A stretch of DNA of 64,000 nucleotides from UBA5314 sp040217815 (GTDB taxonomy: Bacteria > Bacillota > Syntrophomonadia > Syntrophomonadales > Syntrophomonadaceae): assembly GCA_040217815.1 (NCBI GenBank), contig JBEHWI010000010.1, positions 32,218 to 96,217 of the forward strand, given 5' to 3'. The translations under genes were made by a program, and so were the position numbers. The notes beneath the pieces were generated by a model, which saw nothing but the letters and a program-made list of their open reading frames with translations, ran no database searches and was not told where the DNA came from. Positions within the stretch are counted from its first letter, which is position 1; each line of letters opens with the position of its first letter. Shown here piece after piece: positions 33,317-41,512 of the stretch.

Positions 33317-33571
33317 ATGTCTCACGATGGAGAACACACTGTTCAGTTTAATCTGGAGAAAGATGGTGAAAACCGGGTTCGCAACATACTGCAAACCGTA
33401 TACTCGGCTCTTGAGGAAAAGGGCTACAATCCGATCAACCAGTTGACTGGTTATATGATATCAGGTGATCCGGCCTACATAACCAGTCATAATGAAGCTC
33501 GCAACCTCATCTGCAAAGTGGATAGAGACGAGATATTAGAAATTTTAATCAAACACTACCTGCAAAAATAG
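33317..33571 (+). CDS. ireB: IreB family regulatory phosphoprotein (UPF0297)
   Basis: An 84-residue protein homologous to IreB, a substrate of the PASTA Ser/Thr kinase in enterococci that tunes cell-wall stress and cephalosporin resistance. The family core YNPINQLTGYMISGDPAYIT and HNEARNLI is intact. The threonine-bearing N-terminus (HTVQFNLEKDG) is where phosphorylation is expected. ATG 33317 follows GGGGAGG; the GTG frame start at 33308 is not needed. It lies between alaS and ruvX, as in Bacillus. Confidence 0.93.
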   Translation: MSHDGEHTVQFNLEKDGENRVRNILQTVYSALEEKGYNPINQLTGYMISGDPAYITSHNEARNLICKVDRDEILEILIKHYLQK

Positions 33572-33604
33572 GCAGGCAAAGTAATTCCGACAAGGAGCCG
33601 GGTA

Positions 33605-34048
33605 ATGAGACTGATGGGCCTGGATGTAGGCGATCGACGTATCGGCATAGCATTGAGCGATCCGCTGGGCTTTACCGCCCAGGGGCACTCGACCCTGGAA
33701 AGAAAGAGCAATGACCAGGTACTTGAGACAATCGGCCTGCTTTGCGACGAATATGAAGTAGGGACCATCGTAGTCGGTCTGCCCTTGAATATGAATGGCA
33801 GCATCGGTCCCAGGGCTCAGCTGGTTGAGGAGTGGGCTGAACAACTGAGTGCGCGTTTAGGCCGGGAAATCGTCTTCTGGGATGAACGGCTGACCACCGT
33901 CAGCGCCCAGAGGACATTGTTGGAGGCTGATTTGTCGCGCAAGAAACGCAAAGGGCTGGTCGACAAGATAGCGGCAGTATATATTCTACAGGGTTTTTTG
34001 GATAGACAAAGTCAGAATAAAACGGTATTTGACAAGTCCCCGGGCTAA
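33605..34048 (+). CDS. ruvX: Holliday junction resolvase-like RuvX (YqgF)
   Basis: A 147-residue RNase H-fold nuclease implicated in pre-16S rRNA 5' maturation and possibly junction processing. MGLDVGDRRIGIALSDPLG carries the first catalytic aspartate, VVGLPLNMNGS is the second motif, and FWDERLTTVSA supplies the other acidic residues. Start behind AAGGAGCC. Same order as in Bacillus (alaS, yrzL, yrrK). Confidence 0.95.
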   Translation: MRLMGLDVGDRRIGIALSDPLGFTAQGHSTLERKSNDQVLETIGLLCDEYEVGTIVVGLPLNMNGSIGPRAQLVEEWAEQLSARLGREIVFWDERLTTVSAQRTLLEADLSRKKRKGLVDKIAAVYILQGFLDRQSQNKTVFDKSPG

Positions 34049-34084
34049 TATTAGAATGGTAGTGTTTAGAAAGAGGTGAAAAGC

Positions 34085-34384
34085 GTGAGTAATGAAGAGA
34101 TATTCGATGATGAACTGCCGATAATGGTCCTGGTGGACGAGGAGGGAGCCGAACACCACTTCGAACTCCTGGCCGAGCTGGAAATCGAAGACAGCACCTA
34201 CAAAGTGCTTCTTCCATTACTGGAAGAGGGAGTAGAGATCGAAGAAGACGAGGTTGAGATATTTTTCTTCAAGGTTATGTTTGATGAAGAAGGCAATGAG
34301 TTCCTGGCCGATATTGAAGATGATGAAGAGTGGGAAATGGTTGCCGATGCCTGGAAGGAACTGGAGGAAACCGGCGACTTTTAA
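34085..34384 (+). CDS. DUF1292 family acidic protein
   Basis: A 99-residue, very acidic protein (LVDEEGAEHHFELLAELEIE, then EEDEVEIFFFKV) of the YrzB/DUF1292 family, conserved next to ruvX in Firmicutes. GTG 34085 has GAGGTG at normal distance; GTG 34076 overlaps that site. No known biochemical role. Probably the last gene of the alaS operon before a 225-base gap with a new promoter candidate. Confidence 0.88.
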   Translation: MSNEEIFDDELPIMVLVDEEGAEHHFELLAELEIEDSTYKVLLPLLEEGVEIEEDEVEIFFFKVMFDEEGNEFLADIEDDEEWEMVADAWKELEETGDF

Positions 34385-34534
34385 TGAACATTTATAACCG
34401 ATGACAGCTATTATTGGGGGCGGTCCTTTGTTTAAGCACAAGGGTATTGTCCCCGAATTTATTTTAGTGTGAACTAAACCGCTCGGACAAAAATCACACA
34501 TCATCCCTAATATGCATTCATAGCTATTTAATAG

Positions 34535-34566
34535 TTGTACATGTTTAAACACGAATGATATATAAT
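34535..34566 (+). promoter_or_regulatory. Weak promoter candidate for the VanW gene
   Basis: TTGTAC (34535-34540) and TATATA/TATAAT around 34559-34566. The spacing is 18-20 bases depending on the choice. Confidence 0.3.
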
Positions 34567-34609
34567 ATATGGAGATTCGGTAGAATTTAAGGTTTTTGGG
34601 GGTAAAGAT

Positions 34610-36046
34610 TTGAACCGCGATTCCTTGAAGTTATGGATTCCTGTTGCCATCCTGGCTGGATTACTTGTTGCGGCAGGCGCATCGGTCTTGCAGTGGTTTT
34701 ATTCTTCGGAGCGATTTCTCCCCGGGGTCGAGATAGCCGGAGTTAAGGTGGAGGGCCTGACCCGCCAGGAGGCTGCCACCCAACTTCAAAAAAAAGCCGA
34801 TGGTTTTGATAAAACCAGGGTGCATTTCTTTAAAGACGATTTCAGCTATAATACATACCTGTCACGTCTTTGTGCCGCTCCCGATGTTTCAAAAATAGTT
34901 GAGGACGCCTGGGCAGCCGAACAAAAGAGAGGCTTCTTTTCTAAACTTTCCAATCTCGGCGGCTCCACACCGGTTGTCTATAAGCCTGCTCTGCAGTACC
35001 AGGAACCGATAATTAAAAGCATGGTTGATGAATGGAACAGCCAGTTGGGCAATGCCAGTCAAGACGCGCGTATTGAGATTGACGCCAATAAAGGCATGAC
35101 GATAATCCCGGAAAAGCCGGGAAGGGGAGTAAGGGCGGACCGAATTGTTAAGGAATTACCCCAGCAGTGGGCGGATTTTTCTTCGGAAATAGATATTACT
35201 CTGCCCATCGAAGAAACCGAACCCAACATCAAAGCCAGCGACCTTCAGGGTATGGGTGAGTTGTCCACCTACACCACCCAGTTCAAAACCTATGAGGTCA
35301 ACCGGTCCAGCAACCTGCGGCTGGCCGCTGCATCGATAAACGGCCAGATGGTGGCTCCGGGCGCGGTGTTTTCTTTTAACGATACGGTGGGTGAGCGAAC
35401 CGTAAAAAGTGGATACAGCGAAGCCAAAGTCATAGTTGGCGGTAAGTTTGAACCCGGACTGGGTGGTGGTGTATGCCAGGTGTCTTCAACACTTTATAAT
35501 TCCGTCTTGTTGGCCGGTATGGAAATCGTAGAACGCCATAACCATAACCTGGCTATCACCTATGTGCCGATGGGATTAGATGCCACCGTGTCCTATGGAA
35601 TTCAGGATTTCCAGTTTAAAAATACAACAACTTCGCCAATCTATTTAAGGGCGGTCACCAACGGTGGTGAACTTACCATCGCCACCTACGGCAATCTTAA
35701 GGACAAGGTCAATGTAAAACTTACTCATTATATTGACGGAACTATCGGGTATGGGGAAACCCGTGAAGTCAGCCCCGATCTGGCTCCAGGTGAAGAGCGG
35801 GTCGAAAGCGGCGGTGCGGTGGGATATAAATCACGGGCCTATCGTCAATTCCTGGACGGTAATGGCAATATTATTAAAGAAGAGCTTTTATCTGAAGATT
35901 ATTACAGTCCGGTTAACCGCATTATCCTGGTGGGACCGAGTGACGGCGCTGCCCCCAATGCTCCGTCAACCCAGACACCCGGACCAAACAACAATTCCGG
36001 CGGGGGCGGCTCTTCCCCCAAACCGCAAAATAACACCCGCCCATAG
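34610..36046 (+). CDS. VanW family protein with peptidoglycan-binding N-domain
   Basis: A 478-residue envelope protein. One N-terminal membrane anchor (about 8-28) is followed by a PG-binding-4-like region (GVEIAGVKVEGLTRQEA). The VanW domain is at about 215-360, with PGAVFSFNDTVGERT and GGGVCQVSSTLYN. A G5-like region and a Pro/Asn/Gly-rich tail ending in PKPQNNTRP complete it. VanW proteins are linked to cell-wall and vancomycin-resistance loci, but their reaction is unknown. TTG start behind GGGGGT. It precedes mltG, fitting a cell-wall group. Confidence 0.88.
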   Translation: MNRDSLKLWIPVAILAGLLVAAGASVLQWFYSSERFLPGVEIAGVKVEGLTRQEAATQLQKKADGFDKTRVHFFKDDFSYNTYLSRLCAAPDVSKIVEDAWAAEQKRGFFSKLSNLGGSTPVVYKPALQYQEPIIKSMVDEWNSQLGNASQDARIEIDANKGMTIIPEKPGRGVRADRIVKELPQQWADFSSEIDITLPIEETEPNIKASDLQGMGELSTYTTQFKTYEVNRSSNLRLAAASINGQMVAPGAVFSFNDTVGERTVKSGYSEAKVIVGGKFEPGLGGGVCQVSSTLYNSVLLAGMEIVERHNHNLAITYVPMGLDATVSYGIQDFQFKNTTTSPIYLRAVTNGGELTIATYGNLKDKVNVKLTHYIDGTIGYGETREVSPDLAPGEERVESGGAVGYKSRAYRQFLDGNGNIIKEELLSEDYYSPVNRIILVGPSDGAAPNAPSTQTPGPNNNSGGGGSSPKPQNNTRP

Positions 36047-36081
36047 CACATTTTTTAAACATGGCAAGAAGGTTCTCAAAA

Positions 36082-37119
36082 ATGCGCCAACTTGATTTTA
36101 AAGCGAACAAGCCCCGGCGAGCCAGAAAGATTATCAGCGTCCTGGCCTGCTTAATAATTGTTGCTCTGACCCTGGTGCAAACCTGGAGGATACAATACGC
36201 GGCCGTGGCTCCCCAGGATAAAACCCAGGTTGATGTAGTAATTCCTGAAAAAAGCGGCGCCAGTCAAGTAGCTGTTCTCCTCAAACAGAATGGCTTGATT
36301 AGAAGTGAGCTGGTTTTTCGCTATTATTGCTCTCAAAACAATCTAGCCACGGTTTTAAAACCCGGTCATTATCGTTTTAACCGCAGCCAGACCCTGCCGG
36401 AAATCGCTCAGATGATCGCCCAGGGCAAAATAGTCAGCACCACGGTTACCGTACCGGAAGGATATACAGTGGAGCAGATAGGCCGCCTTTTGGTAGAGAA
36501 AAATCTGGTAACAGCCGCTGATTGGCAGGCTGCTCTCAAGGAGGATTACAATTTCAGCTTTCTGCCGGCCGTCGGGGGCAGGCGGCAGCAACGTCTGGAG
36601 GGTTTTCTGTTTCCGGACACCTACAACATTGAATTGGGGGCCCCAGCCCACCAGATTGTCAACCTGATGCTGGAACGGTTTCAAAAGGCATGGGAGCCCG
36701 AACTCGCCGCCCTGGCCCAGGAGCAGAAGCGTAGTCCCCTGGAGGTGGTCACTATTGCCTCCATAATCGAGAGGGAAGCCATGGTTGCCGAAGAGAGAGA
36801 GACCATATCTGGAGTGATCAAGAACCGCCTGGACAAAAAAATGGCTCTGCAGATGTGCTCCACGGTCTTATATGTCCTGAAGCAGGACAAACCGACCTTG
36901 AGTATAGCGGATACCAAAATTGACTCCTATTACAACACCTATAAATATACCGGCTTGCCGCCCGGCCCAATTGCCAGCCCGGGGATTGCTTCGCTTCAGG
37001 CGGCTTTACATCCGCAAAAGCATAATTATCTCTATTTTGTGGCCAAAGGCGACGGCACCCATCAGTTTTCCGTAACCAATGCCGAGCATCTGGCCGCTAT
37101 TAAGAAATATCAGAAATAG
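36082..37119 (+). CDS. mltG: Endolytic murein transglycosylase MltG
   Basis: A 345-residue membrane-anchored YceG-like enzyme that cuts nascent glycan strands. The transmembrane helix is at about 16-36. A LysM-like region follows (TVTVPEGYTVEQIGRLLVEK). The catalytic segment VVTIASIIEREAMV contains the essential glutamate (about 230), and YNTYKYTGLPPGPIASPG is the other signature. ATG 36082 has AGAAGG nine bases upstream; ATG 36061 is in frame without a ribosome binding site. Position after the DUF1292 and VanW genes matches the Bacillus order. Confidence 0.94.
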   Translation: MRQLDFKANKPRRARKIISVLACLIIVALTLVQTWRIQYAAVAPQDKTQVDVVIPEKSGASQVAVLLKQNGLIRSELVFRYYCSQNNLATVLKPGHYRFNRSQTLPEIAQMIAQGKIVSTTVTVPEGYTVEQIGRLLVEKNLVTAADWQAALKEDYNFSFLPAVGGRRQQRLEGFLFPDTYNIELGAPAHQIVNLMLERFQKAWEPELAALAQEQKRSPLEVVTIASIIEREAMVAEERETISGVIKNRLDKKMALQMCSTVLYVLKQDKPTLSIADTKIDSYYNTYKYTGLPPGPIASPGIASLQAALHPQKHNYLYFVAKGDGTHQFSVTNAEHLAAIKKYQK

Positions 37120-37144
37120 GAGTTTTAATATTCGTTTTTTGTAC

Positions 37145-37375
37145 AAGGCTCTTGTTAGTGGTCTGTAACATCTAAAAATTTGGTTACCACCGGCCAAATT
37201 TTCGCAGGGCTGCGTTGTCGTCAATCGCAATACGTCCAGTATTACTCTTTCCTGACGCCCAGTGACGGGCTAATGCAGCGGTGCCAGGATGCCATGGAGC
37301 AGCCCGCCTTCCCCTGCGAAAATTTTGCTCCGAGGATAACATAAACCTTTAGGTGTTACAGACCATTAGAGCCTT
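37145..37375. repeat. Interspersed palindromic element, copy 4
   Basis: The outer arms AAGGCTC/GAGCCTT and inner arms TGGTCTGTAACA and (inverted) TGGTCTGTAACA enclose a core with CTGCGTTGTCG, GCAATACGTCCAGTATTACTC, CGGGCTAATGC and CCGCCTTCCCCTGCG. The second-tier arms share AAATTTTCGCA with copy 5 at 41204. The right outer arm leads into TTTTTG, so the folded element can act as the mltG terminator. Confidence 0.8.
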
Positions 37376-37404
37376 TTTGATTTTGAGCTTTGGAGGAAAA
37401 ATAA

Positions 37405-38634
37405 ATGAACATTCCGGAGCTGGTTATGCCCGGAGGGGACCTGGAGAAAGTGAAAGTCGCGGCTTTGTTTGGGGCTGATTCCGTTTACCTGGGCGGGCCC
37501 AATTTCAGCCTGCGCGCCTATGCCGGGAATCTGGATCGAGAAAGCATGAACGAGGCCGTATCTTTCTTACACCAGAGGGGTAATAAAGCATATATAACAG
37601 TAAATGTTATTGCCCAAAACAGCGATCTTTCCGCTCTACCCGCTTATTTGGAGGAACTGGCGGCGTTAAGGCCGGATTCCCTGATCATCTCCGATCTCGG
37701 GGTAATGCGCCTGGCCCGGCGCTACGCTCCAGATCTGCCCCTGACTATAAGCACCCAGGCTAATGTATGCAATTATGAAGCAGCCGCCGCATTCGCCGAG
37801 CTGGGAGCCAAAAGACTGGTCCTGGCCAGAGAACTCACCCTGGATGAAATCGAGGAAATTCGTCGTAAAATAGATATCGAATTGGAATTATTCGTACATG
37901 GTGCGATGTGCGTGGCCTTTTCCGGGCGCTGCCTCCTGTCCCATTACATGACCGGGCGCTCTGCCAACCAGGGAGCTTGCGCCCATCCCTGCCGGTACAG
38001 CTATGCCCTGCAGGAAGAAAAGCGCCTCGGGCAGTACTTCCCGATCCATGAGGACCAGAGGGGAACCTATATATTGAACTCCCGGGATCTATGCCTGCTT
38101 TGCTATATACCGCAGCTGATCGAGCTGGGCATCAACGCCTTCAAAGTTGAGGGCCGGATGAAAAGCCCCTTGTATTTAGCCAGCACTGCGGGCATTTACC
38201 GGCAGGCCGTTGATCAATATGCCGCGACCGGCAGGGGATTCGGCCAGAATGAGCTGGAATCCTGGCTGCGCGAGCTGGAACGTACGGCTACTAGGCCATT
38301 TACCACCGCTTTTATCGATCACGATCGGGAAATGCAGGATATTGACAAAAGTTCGATGGGTGAAAGAGCGGAATTTTGCGGCATTGTCAAAGGGTTCAAT
38401 CCCCTCGGTTTTTTAGAAGTGGAACAGAGGGCCAACTTCGGACCGGGCGACCCGCTGGAGTTGTTGCTTCCAGGTGGCGAGGTAAAACCCTTGGCCTTAT
38501 CCATTTTATACGACCGGGACATGGAACCGATAGACCGGGCCCGGCATGCCCGCCAGAGGGTTTATATTCCCAGTCCTGAGGCAGTTCCCGAATACTCTAT
38601 CTTGAGAAGGATAGTCAACCAGAATGAGCAATGA
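37405..38634 (+). CDS. U32 family peptidase / tRNA hydroxylation-type protein
   Basis: A 409-residue U32-family protein. The N-terminal TIM-barrel-like part begins IPELVMPGGDLEKVKVAALF. The family signature ELFVHGAMCVAFSGRCLLS and the cysteines of NQGACAHPCRY, likely cluster or metal ligands, are present, as is AFKVEGRMKS. U32 members were named collagenases, but TrhP-type members act in tRNA uridine hydroxylation. The position after mltG equals that of the Bacillus yrrN/yrrO genes, which favours the tRNA role. Start behind TTGGAGG. Confidence 0.88.
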   Translation: MNIPELVMPGGDLEKVKVAALFGADSVYLGGPNFSLRAYAGNLDRESMNEAVSFLHQRGNKAYITVNVIAQNSDLSALPAYLEELAALRPDSLIISDLGVMRLARRYAPDLPLTISTQANVCNYEAAAAFAELGAKRLVLARELTLDEIEEIRRKIDIELELFVHGAMCVAFSGRCLLSHYMTGRSANQGACAHPCRYSYALQEEKRLGQYFPIHEDQRGTYILNSRDLCLLCYIPQLIELGINAFKVEGRMKSPLYLASTAGIYRQAVDQYAATGRGFGQNELESWLRELERTATRPFTTAFIDHDREMQDIDKSSMGERAEFCGIVKGFNPLGFLEVEQRANFGPGDPLELLLPGGEVKPLALSILYDRDMEPIDRARHARQRVYIPSPEAVPEYSILRRIVNQNEQ

Positions 38635-38836
38635 TATTTACGGCCGGGTTGAACCGGTAAACATCGACATGTTGAGTAAAATAATAGAAGCCTATGAACA
38701 CCTGGGGATTGTTTCCACCCTTGACCGGCATCAAGGGCTGGTTGTAATTCGCTGCACCGAGGACACCCGCGAAGACATGCTGGGGATTCTGGATTCTCTT
38801 CCCTTTCCCATCAACCTGCTTGAGCCGCCTGCTTGA
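38624..38836 (+). CDS. DUF4911 family protein
   Basis: A 70-residue small protein overlapping the U32 stop by 11 bases. Its alpha/beta pattern (VNIDMLSKIIEAYEHLGIVS, VVIRCTEDTREDMLGIL) suggests a ferredoxin-like fold. Family members sit after U32 genes in Clostridia. Function unknown. Confidence 0.75.
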   Translation: MSNDIYGRVEPVNIDMLSKIIEAYEHLGIVSTLDRHQGLVVIRCTEDTREDMLGILDSLPFPINLLEPPA

Positions 38837-38873
38837 TCAACACCGGCTGTTTTGCATAATATGTTTCTTCCCG

Positions 38874-38893
38874 CCCCACAATAATTGTTGGGG
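38874..38893 (+). promoter_or_regulatory. Hairpin sequestering the PBP ribosome binding site
   Basis: CCCCACAA and TTGTTGGGG form a stem that includes the only Shine-Dalgarno-like GGGGTG. The stem is followed by TTTTTATG. It could be a weak terminator or a translational switch. Confidence 0.5.
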
Positions 38894-38900
38894 TGTTTTT

Positions 38901-40592
38901 ATGCGTCGCCACCGCACATTTATATTGATGTTTTCTGTTTTGAGTGTCTACAGCCTTCTGGGTGTCTATCTTGCCTATTGCCAGATCATACGGGGTCCTC
39001 AATTGACTGCCCAGGCTGTGGATATGCGCAGCCAACGGATCGAGCTGCAGGAATGGGCCCGCGGTGAAATACTTGACCGCAACCTGTTCCCTTTAACCGG
39101 AAGCGAAAGCAGTCTGGCCATTTATTGTTTGACCAGCCGGTTAAAGCCGGACGGTGGCAGCGATGAATGCGGCAAATTAGCTTCAATATTAGCCCCTATT
39201 TTGGGGCGGAAGGAGGCCGAACTGGAACAGCAGCTGGCCCAGGCCCGTGAGCAAAACACCGGATGGGTAAGGCTGGCCCAAAATCTGGACGAGCAGCAGC
39301 AGGCTCGGATAAATTCATTGAACGACCCTGCCTTGATTACGGTTCCAATAAACAAGCGCTACCGAGATGATGGCTTTTGTGCTCATATTATCGGTTACCT
39401 GGGGGGCGGGGAAAATCCCGGCGGTGTATCCGGGATAGAGAAGGCCTATGACGAACTATTGCGCCGCGATCCACCCCAGGCCCAGCTGGTTGCCGTGCAT
39501 GATGCCCGGGGAGCAGCCATTTCGGGATTGATGTACAAGATTCGCCGGGAGCAGCAGGACGAAAAATCGGCGGTCGTTTTGACTATCGACAGCGGGGTGC
39601 AGACCCTGGCCGAAGAGGCTATGAACCGGTGGGTAAAAAAGGGTGCGGTAGTGGTGATGGATATTCACAGCAAAGAAATACTGGCCATGGCTTCACGGCC
39701 GACCTTTGATCCGTATCGGGCGGTCGCCAACCGGGAGCCCGACTCACCGCTTATGAACCGGGCCTTAAGCCTTTATTATCCTGGCTCTCTTTTTAAAATA
39801 CTGACCACCTGTGCTGCTCTAGAGGAAGGAATAACTGATACCGGAGAGGAGTTTACCTGTTCTGGCAAATACCTGATGCCGGACGGCTTTTCCTTCTCCT
39901 GCCTGCGCAAGGCCGGTCATGGCCGTCTGACCATGGCCCAGGCTTTTGCGGTTTCCTGCAATCCGGTTTTCATTGAACTGGGAAGCCGGTTGGGAAGAAA
40001 TCGGCTGATTGATTACGTAGCAAAGATGCACCTGGCTGATGTCTCCATTACAGGGTATCCGGGCCAGACGGCCAGTGAAATAAATATTAACCCCGGGCTC
40101 CGGGCGCTGGCCAATGCCAGTCTGGGGCAGCAGGGCATCAGGTTGACTCCGGTGCAGCTATGTTCATTGCTCGCAACTATTGCCGATGACGGAAGCTGGT
40201 CGCCGCCCCGGCTTTTGAGCTGCACGGTGGATTCCCGGGGAGAAAAGCACTATCCGCAGGAAGCAACTCGAGAGCAGGTTATAAGCCCTCAGACGGCCAG
40301 GACGGTGCAGAGCCTGCTGGAAAAGGTGGTGAGGGAAGGGACCGGGAGCAGTGCAGCCTTTCCCGAAGCACAGGTTGCAGGCAAGACCGGGACCAGTCAA
40401 ACTGGAGCGCTCAAAGAAAACGAACAGGAAATTCTGGACACCTGGTTCGGGGGCTATTTCCCGGCTCAAAACCCCCGCTGGGCGATTGTAGTGATGGTTG
40501 AAGAAGGCGAGTCTGGAGCCGTAAGTGCCGCTCCCGCATTCAAGGAAATTGCTCAGGGAATGGTTAACAGCCTGGGAACCCGGACCAATTAA
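38901..40592 (+). CDS. Penicillin-binding protein, class B transpeptidase
   Basis: A 563-residue membrane-anchored transpeptidase cross-linking peptidoglycan. One N-terminal helix (about 6-28) is followed by a dimerisation domain. The catalytic triad of motifs is PGSLFK (about 294, nucleophile serine), SCN (about 351) and GKTGTSQTG (about 493). The pattern is that of PBP2/SpoVD/FtsI-like enzymes without PASTA repeats. The frame extends to 38820, but ATG 38901 precedes the anchor. The hairpin over its ribosome binding site may control translation. A sporulation or elongation role cannot be decided. Confidence 0.92.
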   Translation: MRRHRTFILMFSVLSVYSLLGVYLAYCQIIRGPQLTAQAVDMRSQRIELQEWARGEILDRNLFPLTGSESSLAIYCLTSRLKPDGGSDECGKLASILAPILGRKEAELEQQLAQAREQNTGWVRLAQNLDEQQQARINSLNDPALITVPINKRYRDDGFCAHIIGYLGGGENPGGVSGIEKAYDELLRRDPPQAQLVAVHDARGAAISGLMYKIRREQQDEKSAVVLTIDSGVQTLAEEAMNRWVKKGAVVVMDIHSKEILAMASRPTFDPYRAVANREPDSPLMNRALSLYYPGSLFKILTTCAALEEGITDTGEEFTCSGKYLMPDGFSFSCLRKAGHGRLTMAQAFAVSCNPVFIELGSRLGRNRLIDYVAKMHLADVSITGYPGQTASEININPGLRALANASLGQQGIRLTPVQLCSLLATIADDGSWSPPRLLSCTVDSRGEKHYPQEATREQVISPQTARTVQSLLEKVVREGTGSSAAFPEAQVAGKTGTSQTGALKENEQEILDTWFGGYFPAQNPRWAIVVMVEEGESGAVSAAPAFKEIAQGMVNSLGTRTN

Positions 40593-40647
40593 AAATGAAA
40601 ACGGGAGGGATATCTTCTAAACCAGGTTATTTATACAAGGGTAGTCA

Positions 40648-40678
40648 TTTCCAAGTGGAAACAATAGTCAGCTATAAT
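40648..40678 (+). promoter_or_regulatory. Dyad and -10 upstream of the TM1266-like gene
   Basis: The perfect dyad TTTCCA-AG-TGGAAA (40648-40661) lies 11 bases before TATAAT (40673-40678), at the -35 position. A regulator binding there could activate or block the promoter. Confidence 0.45.
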
Positions 40679-40723
40679 GACAGTACAACCCTTGATAACA
40701 AATAAACAAAGGGAGGTATTAAA

Positions 40724-40987
40724 ATGAAGGTGGTATTCATTTTAATTGGACGGCGAGTGGAAGAAGCTGTGAAAGTACAGTCCGTACTCAGCGAATTCGG
40801 AGATATTATTAAGACTCGTCTGGGCATCAACCGGGAATTGAGCCAGGAAAACAACGCTTCCGGGTTTATATTTCTGGAGCTTTGCGGTGCGGAAAAACGC
40901 GGCGATGAGCTCTGTCAGGCCTTAAACAAAATCCCCGACGTAAAAGCCGAATGCCTGAAAATTGAACTTCCTGGATGCAGCTGCTAA
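40724..40987 (+). CDS. TM1266-like small regulator-type protein
   Basis: An 87-residue ferredoxin-fold (ACT-like) protein resembling the TM1266 family annotated as iron-only hydrogenase system regulator. The matching parts are VKVQSVLSEFGDIIKTRLGI near the start and ALNKIPDVKAE near the end. The C-terminus PGCSC adds two cysteines. No hydrogenase gene is in the window, so the name is by resemblance only. It has its own promoter, dyad and terminator, behind AAGGGAGG. Confidence 0.65.
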   Translation: MKVVFILIGRRVEEAVKVQSVLSEFGDIIKTRLGINRELSQENNASGFIFLELCGAEKRGDELCQALNKIPDVKAECLKIELPGCSC

Positions 40988-41011
40988 AGCGCCTATAAAT
41001 AACAAAAATGA

Positions 41012-41037
41012 GTCCGGGCCCGGGGCCCGGATTTTTT
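41012..41037 (+). terminator. Terminator after the TM1266-like gene
   Basis: TCCGGGCC and GGCCCGGA around CGG, followed by six T. Confidence 0.85.
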
Positions 41038-41057
41038 CAAAAATTGTTTGACTATTA

Positions 41058-41086
41058 TTGACTAAAGAAAATGACGCGAATATAAT
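41058..41086 (+). promoter_or_regulatory. Consensus sigma-A promoter of the dnaK operon
   Basis: TTGACT (41058-41063), 17 bases, TATAAT (41081-41086). The next gene is dnaK at 41513, so the transcript would have a leader of about 420 bases holding repeat copy 5. No canonical CIRCE dyad overlaps it. Confidence 0.7.
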
Positions 41087-41104
41087 AGACTTATCAGGTA
41101 GTAA

Positions 41105-41165
41105 AAACCTGGATACAGATCAAGCGAAGGTGCATTTCCCTTAAAAAGCGGCAGATGCCGGGTTT
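41105..41165 (+). other. Possible structured leader segment
   Basis: AAACCTGG (41105-41112) can pair imperfectly with CCGGGTTT (41158-41165), with GCAT/ATGC inside. I do not recognise a riboswitch class, and the pairing could be chance. Confidence 0.25.
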
Positions 41166-41203
41166 ATGCGGCTAAATCGAATGATATTAGGAAAGCTAAA
41201 TTA

Positions 41204-41465
41204 GTACTCTGTCAACCCTAATTCTATGTATTATCGTCGGTTAAATTTTCGCATGACTGCGTTGTCGTCAATCGTAATACGTCCAGTATTACTCATTTGA
41301 CGCCCACTGACGGGCTAATGCGGCGACGTTCACGGATGAACTAGTGCGGCGATGGCAGGACGCCAGAGAGCCGCCGGTGCCAGGACGGCAAGGAGCCGCC
41401 CTCCGTCTTGTCCTGCAAGAATTTTCCTCAACGAGGAATTCACAGAATTAGGGTTGACAGAGTAC
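41204..41465. repeat. Interspersed palindromic element, copy 5
   Basis: The arms GTACTCTGTCAACCCTAATT and its inverse at 41465 are perfect for over 20 bases. Inner arms AAATTTTCGCA and AAGAATTTTCC lead to CTGCGTTGTCG, GTAATACGTCCAGTATTACTC and CGGGCTAATGC. On the right, CCGTCTTGTCCTGC replaces the usual CGCCTTG border. An extra 50-base GCCGCC-rich stretch makes it the longest copy. It lies inside the inferred dnaK leader. Confidence 0.8.
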
Positions 41466-41512
41466 ACCGGGCGGCCTAAAGCCCGAGGGGTATGCAAAAG
41501 GAGGTAGTTAGA

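Noticed and set aside
41105..41165. A riboswitch in the dnaK leader
   Set aside because: A stem is possible but no known class signature was recognised, so it is listed only as a weak structure.
41201..41465. TTAGTACTC and GAGTAC at the ends of repeat copy 5 as a CIRCE operator
   Set aside because: The halves are 240 bases apart instead of nine, and the right half matches poorly; they are better explained as element arms.
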